64,000 bases of DNA from an uncultured Lachnospiraceae bacterium (GCA_902775485.1 CACYMJ010000007.1:62001-126000), one strand, 5' to 3'; shown: positions 18,048-27,772, counted from the stretch's first letter. A program made the numbers and translations. Notes: generated from the sequence alone by a model not told the origin.

Positions 18048-18905
18048 ATGACAAATACAATGACTATCAGTAAAGAAAAGAAAGAAGCCAGGATAGTATC
18101 GGGATTTATATATACTTTCCTTGTTCTTCTTGCGATCATATACATCGTTCCGCTTTTATGGGTCGTTATCACATCCCTTAAGGACGACAGCACTCTCATG
18201 CTCTCGCCATGGGCAATGCCCGCACAGCTCGAGTGGGGCAACTATACGTTTGCATGGACAAAGGGTCATCTCGGAACAGCGATGCTCAACTCGCTGATCG
18301 TCTGCTCGATCACTCTCGTTGTATCAATGTTGTTCGGATCGATGGCGGCATATGCGATCGCAAAGCTGCGCTGGAAGCTTTCAAAGCTTGCGATGTACTA
18401 CTTCCTTATCGGTATGATGATCCCGATCCATACGATACTGATCCCTCTTTTCGTTCAGTTTTCCGGATGGGGAATGTCCAATACACTCATAGGAATAATC
18501 ATTCCGTATATAACGTTCTCGCTTCCGATAACCATCTACATAATGGTTGGATTCTTTGAGGGTATCCCGAACGAGCTTTTTGAGGCAGCATGTATCGACG
18601 GATGTTCGGTTTACAAGATGTTCGGTACGGTAGCCATTCCTCTTGCCAAGACCGGATTTATGGTCACGGGCCTTATGTCATTTGTTGCAAACTGGAATGA
18701 ACTTCTTGTTGCCATGGTATTTATCTCAAACGAAGCGAAGAAGACACTTCCCGTTTCGCTTACAAAGTTCGTAGGTCCTTACCACACGAACTACTGCCAG
18801 ATGTTCGCGGCCATTATGATCGCCATAGTTCCTACGATCATCGCGTACGTGGCATTTGCAAACCAGATCGTTGAAGGTCTTACGGCAGGTGCCGTTAAAG
18901 GTTAA
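18048..18905 (+). CDS. Sugar ABC transporter permease (MalG type)
   Basis: A 285-residue second permease. The EAA loop is FEAACIDGCSVYKMFGTVAIPL and the C-terminus is the typical MalG ending (QIVEGLTAGAVKG). AAGGAGGA at 18033-18040 sits seven bases before ATG 18048, so I prefer this to the upstream ATG at 18024, which would overlap the previous gene. It acts in the membrane with the MalF-type partner to import the oligosaccharide. Confidence 0.94.
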   Translation: MTNTMTISKEKKEARIVSGFIYTFLVLLAIIYIVPLLWVVITSLKDDSTLMLSPWAMPAQLEWGNYTFAWTKGHLGTAMLNSLIVCSITLVVSMLFGSMAAYAIAKLRWKLSKLAMYYFLIGMMIPIHTILIPLFVQFSGWGMSNTLIGIIIPYITFSLPITIYIMVGFFEGIPNELFEAACIDGCSVYKMFGTVAIPLAKTGFMVTGLMSFVANWNELLVAMVFISNEAKKTLPVSLTKFVGPYHTNYCQMFAAIMIAIVPTIIAYVAFANQIVEGLTAGAVKG

Positions 18906-18931
18906 GCAGGAAGGAGTAAACAGGAGAGTCT

Positions 18932-19912
18932 ATGAGCGAACCGAGAAAACCTCTTGTGCGACACATGTTCACTGCCGATCCTTCGGCACATGTGTTTAAC
19001 GACAAGATTTATATTTACCCGTCCCATGACATACCTCACGAAGGTGAGGATAATGATAACGGCGACGAATACCAGATGAGGGATTATCATGTCCTTTCGA
19101 TGGACAGCCTTGAAGCGGAGTGCGTCGACAACGGTCTTGCGCTTTCAGAGGGTGATGTTCCGTGGGTCGGTAATCAGATGTGGGCACCTGATGCGGCATA
19201 CGTGAACGGAAAATATTACCTGTTTTTTCCCGCAAGGGATAAGGAGGAGATATTCCGTCTCGGTGTAGCCGTATCCGACAGCCCGACAGGTCCGTTTGTT
19301 CCCGAAGATAATTATATAGAGGGAAGCTACAGCATCGATCCCGCCGTGTTTGTTGACGATGACGGAAAGGTTATCGTTTATTACGGAGGATTGTGGGGAG
19401 GACAGCTTGAAAAGTGGCAGACGGGAAAGTTCGATCCGTCGGCACCGTTCTCGCCTGAGCCTGACCCCGAAGCGGATGCACTCGGACCCATGTGTGCTGT
19501 TATGAACGATGACATGAAGAGTTTTGCCACAAAGCCCGTGATGCTTAAGATCCTTGATGAAAACGGTCAGCCTCTTAAGGCAAAGGACGAGGATAAAAGG
19601 TATTTTGAAGCACCGTGGATGCATAAATATAACGGTACATACTATCTGTCATACTCGACCGGATCGACGCATTATCTTGTATATGCCACAGCGGATAATC
19701 CGATGGGGCCGTTTACTTACCGCGGAAGACTGATGGAGCCTGTCATCGGGTGGACAACACATCACTCGATAGTGGAGTATCACGGAAAATGGTACATTTT
19801 CTATCATGACTGTGAGATGTCGGACGGTATCAACCACAGAAGATGCGTTAAGTATACGGAGTTGACGATAAATGATGACGGCACTATTGACACTATAGAT
19901 CCTTATAAATAG
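18932..19912 (+). CDS. Intracellular GH43 beta-xylosidase/arabinofuranosidase
   Basis: A 326-residue five-bladed beta-propeller glycosidase without a signal peptide, so it cleaves imported oligosaccharides in the cytoplasm. The expected GH43 acids are visible: Asp in the N-terminal FTADPSAHVF/IYPSHD region, Asp in YSIDPAVFVDDDG (the pKa modulator) and Glu in YFEAPWMHKYNG (the proton donor). It lies between the transporter and xylulokinase genes. GH43 covers both xylosidase and arabinofuranosidase; xylulokinase next door favours xylose-containing substrates. Confidence 0.9.
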   Translation: MSEPRKPLVRHMFTADPSAHVFNDKIYIYPSHDIPHEGEDNDNGDEYQMRDYHVLSMDSLEAECVDNGLALSEGDVPWVGNQMWAPDAAYVNGKYYLFFPARDKEEIFRLGVAVSDSPTGPFVPEDNYIEGSYSIDPAVFVDDDGKVIVYYGGLWGGQLEKWQTGKFDPSAPFSPEPDPEADALGPMCAVMNDDMKSFATKPVMLKILDENGQPLKAKDEDKRYFEAPWMHKYNGTYYLSYSTGSTHYLVYATADNPMGPFTYRGRLMEPVIGWTTHHSIVEYHGKWYIFYHDCEMSDGINHRRCVKYTELTINDDGTIDTIDPYK

Positions 19913-19935
19913 ACACTCATAAAAGGAGGAATAAA

Positions 19936-21393
19936 ATGCTTTATATTGGCGTAGATTTGGGAACATCCGCAGTTAAGCTGCTTCTTATGAACGAAAAGGG
20001 CGGAATAGAGAATATAGTTTCAAAGGAATATCCCCTGGAATTCCCGCATCCCGGCTGGTCACAGCAAAAGCCCGAAGACTGGTGGGAGCAGACCGTTGCG
20101 GGACTTAAAGAGCTTACGGCAAATGCCGACAAGAGCAAGATCGCGGGCATAAGCTTCGGCGGTCAGATGCATGGACTCGTAGTCCTTGACAAGGATGATA
20201 ACGTTATCCGTCCCGCCATACTGTGGAATGACGGACGTACGACAAAAGAGACGGATTATCTTAATAACGTCATCGGAAAGGACAAGCTGTCCGAGTATAC
20301 CGCAAACATCGCTTTTGCGGGATTTACGGCACCGAAGATCCTGTGGATGAAGGAGAACGAACCTGAGAATTTTGCTAAGATAGCAAAGATCATGCTTCCG
20401 AAGGATTATATAGCATATAAGCTTTCAGGCGTGCACTGTACGGATGTATCCGATGCATCGGGAATGCTTTTGTTTGATGTTAAGAACAAATGCTGGTCAA
20501 AGGAGATGATGGAGATCTGCTCCGTCAGGGAGGACCAGCTTGCAAAGATATTTGAAAGTTATGAGGTAGTCGGAACGATAAAGAGTGATGTGGCATCAGA
20601 TCTCGGATTCCCGACAGATGTTAAGATCATAGCCGGTGCAGGCGATAATGCCGCTGCCGCTATCGGAACGGGAACGGTAGGAGACGGAAGATGCAACATC
20701 TCTTTGGGAACGAGCGGAACGATCTTTATCTCAAGCAAGGATTTCTGCGTTGATGAGAATAATGCTCTTCATGCATTCGCACATTCCGACGGACATTACC
20801 ATCTGATGGGCTGCATGCTTTCGGCTGCAAGCTGCAACAAGTGGTGGATGGAAGACATTATCGGAACGCAGGATTTTGCGGGCGAGCAGAAGGATATCAC
20901 GAAGCTCGGCGAGAACAACGTTTTCTTCCTTCCTTATCTTATGGGAGAGAGAAGCCCTCACAACAATCCCGATGCAAGAGCAATGTTCATCGGAATGAGT
21001 ATGGATACAACCAGAGCGGATATGACGCAGGCTGTTTTGGAAGGTGTTGCGTTCGGCATAAGAGATTCTTTTGAAGTGGCAAGATCACTCGGGATCAATA
21101 TCACGAAGACGAAGATCTGCGGCGGCGGAGCCAAGAGTCCGCTGTGGAAGAAGATCATGGCCAACGTTTTAGGTATTACCGTTGAGGTCATTGAATCTGA
21201 AGAAGGTCCCGGATACGGCGGAGCTATCCTTGCCGCGGTCGGATGCGGTGAGTATGCGTCTGTCGAGGAAGCTGCGGATAAGCTTGTAAAGGTTGTCGGA
21301 ACGGTTGAACCCGATGCGGACCTTACGGCAAAATACGAGGAAAAGTATCAAAAGTTTAAAAAGATATATCCTACGGTAAAGTGTTTGTATTAA
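19936..21393 (+). CDS. xylB: Xylulokinase (FGGY family)
   Basis: A 485-residue sugar kinase of the FGGY family, converting xylulose to xylulose-5-phosphate for the pentose phosphate/phosphoketolase route. It has the ATP-phosphate loop YIGVDLGTSAVKLLL, SFGGQMHGLVVLD and the xylulokinase-like WNDGRT. The second domain has GAGDNAAAAIGTG and the adenine-binding CGGGAKSPLWKKIMAN. AAAAGGAGGA precedes the ATG. No xylA is present in the window. Confidence 0.93.
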   Translation: MLYIGVDLGTSAVKLLLMNEKGGIENIVSKEYPLEFPHPGWSQQKPEDWWEQTVAGLKELTANADKSKIAGISFGGQMHGLVVLDKDDNVIRPAILWNDGRTTKETDYLNNVIGKDKLSEYTANIAFAGFTAPKILWMKENEPENFAKIAKIMLPKDYIAYKLSGVHCTDVSDASGMLLFDVKNKCWSKEMMEICSVREDQLAKIFESYEVVGTIKSDVASDLGFPTDVKIIAGAGDNAAAAIGTGTVGDGRCNISLGTSGTIFISSKDFCVDENNALHAFAHSDGHYHLMGCMLSAASCNKWWMEDIIGTQDFAGEQKDITKLGENNVFFLPYLMGERSPHNNPDARAMFIGMSMDTTRADMTQAVLEGVAFGIRDSFEVARSLGINITKTKICGGGAKSPLWKKIMANVLGITVEVIESEEGPGYGGAILAAVGCGEYASVEEAADKLVKVVGTVEPDADLTAKYEEKYQKFKKIYPTVKCLY

Positions 21394-21440
21394 AATAGAT
21401 ATATCACTGCTGATAACGCAACAGAAAAGGAGAAGATATC

Positions 21441-22076
21441 ATGGAGATCAAAAAGGTTACGGATCCTGAATTTGCCGCATACGGCAAGGTTCTTGAAGGA
21501 TATGATTTTAAGGGACTGCTTAAAGCGCTTGAAGATAAGACGCCGCTTCCTTCGGGAGTTGAGTATGTCGGAAGCTGTGCCGATCTTGAGTATACGGACG
21601 CATTCGGAGTGCTTCAGAACAATGTTTACGGCGGGATGCCGATACAGATCGGATACTGTAACGGACATAACACCAAGCTTAACTGTCTCGAGTACCATCG
21701 CGACAGCGAGATAAATCTCGGCTGTACCGATTTCATACTCCTTCTCGCAAAAGAGGATGACATCGTTGACGGTAAGCTTGATACATCAAAGGTCAAGGCT
21801 TTCCTCGCAAAGGCAGGACAGGCCGTCGAAGTATATGCAACGAGCCTTCATTATGCACCGTGCTCTGCCAAGGCAGGTGACGGCTTCAAGGTAGTTATAG
21901 TCCTTCCCAAGGGAACCAACGGCCCTGTACCCGCGCTTACGGCAAAGAATGAAGAGGACAAGTGGATGACAGCCTGCAACAAGTGGCTTCTTGCACATGC
22001 CGAATCTTCTGAGGCAAAGGATGGCGCATACGTGGGACTTACAGGCGTCAATATAGATATCGCAGGAGATATCTGA
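21441..22076 (+). CDS. DUF4867 protein, cupin-like
   Basis: A 211-residue cytoplasmic protein of the DUF4867 family, found with pentose and fucose gene clusters in Lachnospiraceae. The core (NTKLNCLEYHRDSEINLG, then EVYATSLHYAPCSA) looks like a cupin-type metal site with repeated His/Glu, by analogy with ureidoglycolate lyase-like proteins. AAAAGGAGAAG precedes the ATG. A sugar epimerase/mutarotase or lyase role is possible but unproven. Confidence 0.8.
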   Translation: MEIKKVTDPEFAAYGKVLEGYDFKGLLKALEDKTPLPSGVEYVGSCADLEYTDAFGVLQNNVYGGMPIQIGYCNGHNTKLNCLEYHRDSEINLGCTDFILLLAKEDDIVDGKLDTSKVKAFLAKAGQAVEVYATSLHYAPCSAKAGDGFKVVIVLPKGTNGPVPALTAKNEEDKWMTACNKWLLAHAESSEAKDGAYVGLTGVNIDIAGDI

Positions 22077-22089
22077 ACTCATATAAGAA

Positions 22090-22116
22090 AAAAATCAACC
22101 TTTTGAAGTGATTTTT
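22090..22116 (+). terminator. Possible weak terminator
   Basis: AAAAATCA / TGATTTTT with an 11-base loop just after the DUF4867 stop. The stem is A/T-rich and weak, so it may only attenuate transcription before the isomerase-like gene. Confidence 0.35.
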
Positions 22117-22217
22117 ACTGTGTACAAAACGCTGCGCATGCAATAAAATTTAATCAGTATGAAAAGACTCGTTTCCGGATCTGAGGAGATGGGATATTAC
22201 AAACAGGAGGATTACAA

Positions 22218-23629
22218 ATGAACAACACACCCAAAATGAAGATCGGTATCGTTGGCGTTTCCCGTGACTGTTTCCCGGCTGAGCTTACGATCAGAAGAAG
22301 AAAGGCTCTCGTTGATGCATATGCCAAGAAGTATGATGCGGCTGATATCTATGAGTGTCCCGTTACCATCATTGAGAGCGAGATCCCGAGATTTCAGAGA
22401 CAATGCTCGCCCAGCAGTACGACGGCCCCGTTATGTTCTGTGCTGCAGCAGAAGAAGATTATGAATCCGTAACAACAAGCGGAAGAGGAGATGCTTACTG
22501 TGGTATGCTCAACGCAAGCTACAATCTCGCTCTTCGTAACGTCAGGGCGTATATCCCCGAGTATCCCGTAGGTGATGCAGAGGATTGCGCGGACATGATC
22601 AATACTTTCATCCCCGTTGCCAGAGCCGTATATGCACTTAAGAATCTCAAGATATTCACATTCGGTCCCAGACCTCAGAACTTCTTCGCTTGTAATGCTC
22701 CCATCAAGCAGCTTTACAACATCGGAGTAGAGATCGAGGAGAATTCCGAACTTGATCTTTTCGAATCTTTCAATAAGCATGCCGGCGATGCAAGGATCGC
22801 GGATGTAGCCAAGGATATGGCAGCAGAACTCGGTGACGGAAACAAGAAGCCCGAAGTTCTCGAAAAGCTCGCTCAGTATGAGATCACACTTCTCGACTGG
22901 ATCGAGGAGCATAAGGGATCCAAGACATACTTCGCTATTGCAGGTAAGTGCTGGCCCGCATTCCAGACACAGTTCGGATTCGTTCCCTGCTTTGTCAATT
23001 CAAGACTTACGGGACGCGGAATTCCCGTATCATGCGAAGTTGATATCTACGGTGCACTTTCAGAGTTCATCGGAACATGCGTAAGTGATGATATCGTAAC
23101 CCTTCTTGATATCAACAACTCTGTTCCGAAGTGCATGTACAAGGATTCGATCGAAGGCAAGTTCGACTACAAGCTTACGGATACATTCATGGGATTCCAT
23201 TGCGGAAATACATGCAGCAAGAAGCTTACAAAGGGCGAGATGAAGTATCAGGCCATCATGGCACGTGCTCTTCCTATCGAGGTTACAAACGGAACACTCG
23301 AAGGAGACATCGTACCCGGCGATATCACATTCTATCGTCTGCAGTCAACAAGCGACAACGTTCTTCGTGCATACGTTGCTGAAGGAGAAGTTCTTCCCGT
23401 TGCAACAAGATCGTTCGGCGGTATCGGCGTATTCGCTATTCCTGAGATGGGAAGATTCTACAGATATGCACTTATCGACGGCAATTATCCTCATCACGGA
23501 GCAGTTGCATTCGGACATCACGGCAAGGCTATTTTCGATGTATTCAAGTACATCGGTGTCTGCCCTGACGAGATCGAGTTCAACAGACCGGCAGGAAATC
23601 TTTACAAGGCAGAGAATCCTTACAAGTAA
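22218..23629 (+). pseudogene. Fucose/arabinose isomerase-like gene with out-of-frame deletion
   Basis: The product belongs to the L-fucose/L-arabinose isomerase-like family. AACAGGAGG and ATG 22218 open a frame that gives a normal N-terminus (KMKIGIVGVSRDCFPAELT) to about base 22385 (ESEI), then turns to nonsense and stops at 22472. The remaining homologous sequence is in another frame, from about 22385 (PEISETMLAQQYDG) to 23629. Relatives, as I remember them, have roughly 20-25 more residues between these points. An internal deletion that also shifts frame is therefore the best reading, beside the direct repeat CGAGATCCCGAGAT. The long downstream frame is well preserved, so the damage is recent or an assembly error. 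Confidence 0.75.
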
Positions 23630-23643
23630 TAAGATCATCATCT

Positions 23644-23678
23644 GGAGACAGTCCGGTTTCGGGCTGTCTCCTTTTTTT
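23644..23678 (+). terminator. Intrinsic terminator of the sugar operon
   Basis: GGAGACAGTCC / GGGCTGTCTCC (11 bp with one G-U) with a 6-base loop and seven T residues. It lies 15 bases after the isomerase-like gene. Confidence 0.92.
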
Positions 23679-23739
23679 AAACGGATCAGCCCGGCAGATA
23701 CGAAGTGTTTTCATGGGTACGGCAGGTCTGTGTAATGCT

Positions 23740-23769
23740 TTGACACATATAAGGGGATTGCTGTATAAT
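23740..23769 (+). promoter_or_regulatory. Consensus sigma-A promoter of plsY
   Basis: TTGACA (23740-23745), 18-bp spacer, TATAAT (23764-23769). Both hexamers are perfect. The predicted start of transcription is at or one base before the plsY ATG (23777). Confidence 0.88.
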
Positions 23770-23776
23770 TTCGGTT

Positions 23777-24472
23777 ATGGAAACAAAAATACTGATAAAC
23801 ACAATAATCGGGAGCTTGATAATCGGGTATTTTATCGGGTGTGTCAATCTCTCATATATAATTTCGAAAATAAAGGGTTTTGATATAAGGCATGTCGGTT
23901 CCGGAAACGCCGGAGCTTCCAACCTTGTTATTGTTGTAGGCAAGAAGATAGGACTGCTCGTTGCGGTGCTTGAGATACTCAAATCGTTTCTTGCTTTCAG
24001 ACTTGCCGAATATCTGTTTCCCAATGCTTTTGCGGGTCCGATAAGCTGGGCGGGCACATTGGCCGGAGTAGCCGCTGTGTTCGGACATGTTTTTCCGTTT
24101 TACATGGGTTTTAAAGGCGGAAAGGGACTGGCATGTTTCGGCGGGATAGTGCTTGCCATAAATTATAAATTGTTTGTGATACTGTTCATTGCGGCATTTC
24201 TTATTGCGATGATAACGGATTACATATGTTTTGCGCCGATAACCATGGCATTTATCGTGCCTGTTACCGTCGGATTTTTATACAAAACGTGGATCCCGCC
24301 GGCGCTGATATCGATCGCGTCAGTGCTTCTTTTGTTAAAGCACAGACAAAATCTGGAACGAATAAGAGCCGGAGAGGAACTGCGTTTTCATTTCCTGTGG
24401 CGGCGTAAGGATGAATCCGAAAGATTCGGCATCGTAGATGACGGAAAAGAGATATTTAACAGAAAGGTTTGA
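23777..24472 (+). CDS. plsY: Acyl-phosphate:glycerol-3-phosphate acyltransferase
   Basis: A 231-residue integral membrane enzyme that adds the first acyl chain to glycerol-3-phosphate in phospholipid synthesis. The three PlsY motifs are present: GSGNAGASN, the GHVFPFYMGFKGGKG glycine-rich loop and the C-terminal KHRQNLERIRAGEE. The C-terminus is about 20-25 residues longer and more charged than usual. No Shine-Dalgarno precedes ATG 23777, and the promoter -10 box ends only seven bases upstream, implying a leaderless mRNA. It ends overlapping the ribosome-binding site of the next gene. Confidence 0.92.
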   Translation: METKILINTIIGSLIIGYFIGCVNLSYIISKIKGFDIRHVGSGNAGASNLVIVVGKKIGLLVAVLEILKSFLAFRLAEYLFPNAFAGPISWAGTLAGVAAVFGHVFPFYMGFKGGKGLACFGGIVLAINYKLFVILFIAAFLIAMITDYICFAPITMAFIVPVTVGFLYKTWIPPALISIASVLLLLKHRQNLERIRAGEELRFHFLWRRKDESERFGIVDDGKEIFNRKV

Positions 24473-24480
24473 GGAGAATT

Positions 24481-25665
24481 ATGGAAGACAGTACAGTCAG
24501 CAAGAGTAAGCAGAAGAGAGAAGAGAGGGCTAAAAGCGTCGAGAAGAAGAAAAAGGAAGCCCTTATATGGAAGATCGTCGGGATCTGTCTGGGCGTTACC
24601 GCGCTCGGCCTTATAATATGGGGAATAGTTTCGATGGTCATCAGAGAGTCCAACAAGGTTGAGCCGAGCGGAGATTATTCGGCATATCTTGAGGACAACG
24701 GTTTTGTTAAGGGTATTAAGGCTACCGATTATGTGACGCTTTGCGATTATAAGAACATAGTCGTTCCGAGTTCCGAGGTAGTATACTCGGATGAGGAGTT
24801 TAAGGATGTCATCAACCAGGCCCTTTCGGCGCATCAGGTGCTAAAGGAAGAGGGAACCGTTGCTGATGGCGACAAGGTCAATATCGATTATGTCGGAACG
24901 ATCGACGGAGTTGAATTTGAAGGCGGTAATTCCGGGGGTGAGGGATATGACCTTACCATAGGAAGCGGAACATTTATAGACGGTTTTGAGAGCCAGCTTA
25001 TAGGACATAAGGCAGGCGATGACGTTACGGTCAAGGTTACGTTCCCGGAAGATTACGGTAAGGCCGAACTGGCAGGAAAGCCGGCTGAATTTGCCGTTAA
25101 GATCCACGGTATATATGTTGATCCCGAATATAACGATGATTTTGTAAAAGAATTCTATCCCGATATGGGTTCAACGGTTGCGGAGTATGAAAAGACCCTT
25201 CGCGACGAGCATTATGACGGCGCGCTCAGGGATTATGTTACTACTTTCCTGACGGACAGCTCTACTATCAACAGTTATCCCGCCAAGTATCTCAAAAACG
25301 TTAAGCAGACTACCAAGTTCTCGGACGTTCAGTCGTATGAGTACATGAATCAGATGTATTCGCAGTACGGAATGCAGAGCGGAACATTCGAAGATTTCAT
25401 CGGGATGAGCGATTCGGAATATGAGACGGATGTAACGGATCGTGCCGAGAAGTTTGTAAAAGCTGACCTTGTTTATCAGGCGGTTATTGAGACGGAAGGT
25501 GTTGACTTTACTGCTGCAGAGGCTGAGTCGATGGTCAAGGAGATGTTCGGCGGAGACGATTATTACAATTCATCCGTTGAGACATACGGAAAAGGCTATA
25601 CTATGAAAAATGCGGTCAAGAATAAGGCCGTGGATATAGCAGTCGGCTACGCGACGGTAAAATAA
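24481..25665 (+). CDS. Membrane-anchored FKBP/trigger-factor-like foldase
   Basis: 394 residues. A basic N-terminus (to about residue 27) leads into one transmembrane helix (about 28-54), then an FKBP-type peptidyl-prolyl isomerase domain (GDKVNIDYVGTIDGVEFEGG to FAVKIHGIYVD), then a helical C-terminal domain like that of trigger factor (YDGALRDYVTTFL onward). The ribosome-docking N-domain is replaced by the membrane anchor, and the charge pattern puts the catalytic part outside. It likely folds secreted proteins. GAGGAG precedes ATG 24481. Confidence 0.88.
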   Translation: MEDSTVSKSKQKREERAKSVEKKKKEALIWKIVGICLGVTALGLIIWGIVSMVIRESNKVEPSGDYSAYLEDNGFVKGIKATDYVTLCDYKNIVVPSSEVVYSDEEFKDVINQALSAHQVLKEEGTVADGDKVNIDYVGTIDGVEFEGGNSGGEGYDLTIGSGTFIDGFESQLIGHKAGDDVTVKVTFPEDYGKAELAGKPAEFAVKIHGIYVDPEYNDDFVKEFYPDMGSTVAEYEKTLRDEHYDGALRDYVTTFLTDSSTINSYPAKYLKNVKQTTKFSDVQSYEYMNQMYSQYGMQSGTFEDFIGMSDSEYETDVTDRAEKFVKADLVYQAVIETEGVDFTAAEAESMVKEMFGGDDYYNSSVETYGKGYTMKNAVKNKAVDIAVGYATVK

Positions 25666-25678
25666 GGTCGGGAATAGA

Positions 25679-27754
25679 ATGTCTGAATACATAAAACTGC
25701 GGGATCTGGCCGCACATCTCGGTCTGAATAAGGGTGACAGGGTATACGTTACAAGTGATGTCAAGGGACTTCTGTACGGCTGTATGCATCATGATGACGA
25801 TACCGATCTTAACATTCTTATAGACGGTATAATAAACATAATAGGCGAAGAGGGTTCCCTCGTTCTGCCGACTTTCAACTGGAGCTTCTGTTCGGGAGCT
25901 CCGTTTGATTACTATAAGACACCCGCCAAAACGGGGTCTTTGTGCAAGATCGCAATGGAGCGAAAAGATTTTCGCCGTACAAAACACCCGATCTATTCGT
26001 TCACATGCTGGGGTGCCGATACGGACGATCTGTGCGCCCTTGAGAACAAAAGCTCATTCGGTTCCGATTCGCCGTTTGCGTATATGGTAGAAAAGGGATA
26101 CCGGAATCTGTTCATAGACAAGGATCTTGAGCATTCGTTCGTGTTTGTTCACTATGCCGAGCAGTCGGTCGGAAATCTTCACGGCAATTACCGGTATCTG
26201 AAGGATTTTACCGGAGAATATACGGACGAGAACGGCATTACGACGACAAGAACTTACGATATGAACGTAAGGGCGCTCGATAAGGACGTTACGAATGTTA
26301 TATATGCGTTCGAGGACGAGTTTATCGAAAAGGGGATAATGAAGCGGTTTTATATCAATGACCTTGAATATAAGATCATTGAGTTGGCCGCATCTCATCC
26401 GATACTTCAGGAAGACGTGCGCCATAACAGAAGCCGCAGGATATGTTCTTTCACAGGCCAGGATAATGCATATCTTGATGACGGCAGGGACATGTTCGCA
26501 CTTGCGAGTGAGATTTTTCCGATATGCAGGAGCATTATGGGAGAAGGTGTCAGACAGACGTTTGATATCCTGCTTCGGGAAATGCCCGATATGAAGCTTT
26601 ATGAAGTACCGACCGGGACAAAAGTATTTGACTGGACCATTCCGAATGAATGGGCTATAAGAGATGCATATATAGAAAACGAAAACGGTGAGAAGATCGT
26701 TGACATGAAGGTCAACAATCTCCATGTAATGGGCTATTCCACACCGGTAGACGAGTGGATGAGCCTTGATGATCTTAAGGAGCACATTTATACGCTTAAG
26801 GATCAGCCGGATCTTATACCGTACTGTACTTCCTACTATAAGGAGCGCTGGGGATTCTGCATGAGCGAGGATCAGCTGGTCTCCCTTCCCGACGGAAGAT
26901 ATCACGCGTATATAGATTCCGACCTGTTTGAGGGATCGTTAACGTACGGTGAACTCCTGATTCCGGGTGAGAGCCGTGAGGAGATATTCTTCAGTTCGTA
27001 TATATGTCATCCGTCAATGGCCAACAATGAATGTTCCGGCCCGGTAGTGATGACAAAACTTGCAAAATACATCGCGGCGATGCCGAAAAGAAGATACTCA
27101 TACAGGCTGGTTCTTCTCCCCGAGACAATAGGCGCGATCACATATATCTCGAGAAATCTGGAAACACTGAAGAAAAACGTGATCGCCGGATTCAACATTA
27201 CGTGCGTCGGTGATGACAGGGCATATTCGATAGTACATTCCAGATATGCCAATACACTTGCCGACAGAGTCCTGATGAATGTGCTTGCCGGAATGGACCC
27301 GGATTTTAAGGAATACTCTTATCTCGAAAGAGGAAGTGATGAGAGACAGTATCAGGCTCCGGGAGTTGACATTCCGCTCGTATGTTTCTGCAGATCAAAA
27401 TACCATGTTTATCCGGAATATCATACAAGCGGTGATAATCTTGATATCATATCCGCCGACGGACTTGCGGGCAGTCTTGAAGTACTGCTGAAATGTACGG
27501 AGGCGCTTGAGAACAACTACAAGTACAGGATCAAATGCCTGTGTGAACCCCAGCTCGGACGGCGCGGACTGATGCCGACTACGAGCAACAAGGAAAGTTA
27601 CAAGGATACGCTCATACTCAAGGATATCTCGGCGTATGCGGACGGTACGAATGACATATTTGAACTGAGCGATCATATAGGCCATGCAGTTTGCGACATG
27701 CTGCCCACCCTTAAGAAGATGGTTGAGGCGGGACTGCTTGAGGCCGTAAAATAA
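25679..27754 (+). CDS. AAC(3)-type N-acetyltransferase fused to DUF4910 aminopeptidase-like domain
   Basis: 691 residues with two domains. Residues about 1-262 match the aminoglycoside 3-N-acetyltransferase fold (GDRVYVTSDV, EGSLVLPTFNWSF, KTGSLCKIAMER, HPIYSFTCWG). Residues about 268-691 match DUF4910/DUF2172, an M28-like zinc aminopeptidase fold. Likely metal or catalytic residues are in YICHPSMANNECSGP, LPETIGAI, GSDERQYQAPG and YHTSGDN, followed by a C-terminal winged-helix-like end. Neighbours are an acyl carrier protein and a MaoC hydratase. Such domains occur in surface-glycan and flagellar-modification loci, so acylation of an amino sugar or peptide is more likely than drug resistance. 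Confidence 0.85.
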   Translation: MSEYIKLRDLAAHLGLNKGDRVYVTSDVKGLLYGCMHHDDDTDLNILIDGIINIIGEEGSLVLPTFNWSFCSGAPFDYYKTPAKTGSLCKIAMERKDFRRTKHPIYSFTCWGADTDDLCALENKSSFGSDSPFAYMVEKGYRNLFIDKDLEHSFVFVHYAEQSVGNLHGNYRYLKDFTGEYTDENGITTTRTYDMNVRALDKDVTNVIYAFEDEFIEKGIMKRFYINDLEYKIIELAASHPILQEDVRHNRSRRICSFTGQDNAYLDDGRDMFALASEIFPICRSIMGEGVRQTFDILLREMPDMKLYEVPTGTKVFDWTIPNEWAIRDAYIENENGEKIVDMKVNNLHVMGYSTPVDEWMSLDDLKEHIYTLKDQPDLIPYCTSYYKERWGFCMSEDQLVSLPDGRYHAYIDSDLFEGSLTYGELLIPGESREEIFFSSYICHPSMANNECSGPVVMTKLAKYIAAMPKRRYSYRLVLLPETIGAITYISRNLETLKKNVIAGFNITCVGDDRAYSIVHSRYANTLADRVLMNVLAGMDPDFKEYSYLERGSDERQYQAPGVDIPLVCFCRSKYHVYPEYHTSGDNLDIISADGLAGSLEVLLKCTEALENNYKYRIKCLCEPQLGRRGLMPTTSNKESYKDTLILKDISAYADGTNDIFELSDHIGHAVCDMLPTLKKMVEAGLLEAVK

Positions 27755-27772
27755 TGCTGGAAGGTAAATACA

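Noticed and set aside
22376..22472. Programmed frameshift in the isomerase-like gene
   Set aside because: The two frames overlap, but the family segment between them is missing, and there is no slippery heptamer with a downstream stem. A deletion explains the data better.
25679..26465. Aminoglycoside resistance gene
   Set aside because: The AAC(3)-like domain is fused to DUF4910 and embedded with ACP and MaoC genes, so a biosynthetic acyltransferase is more likely.
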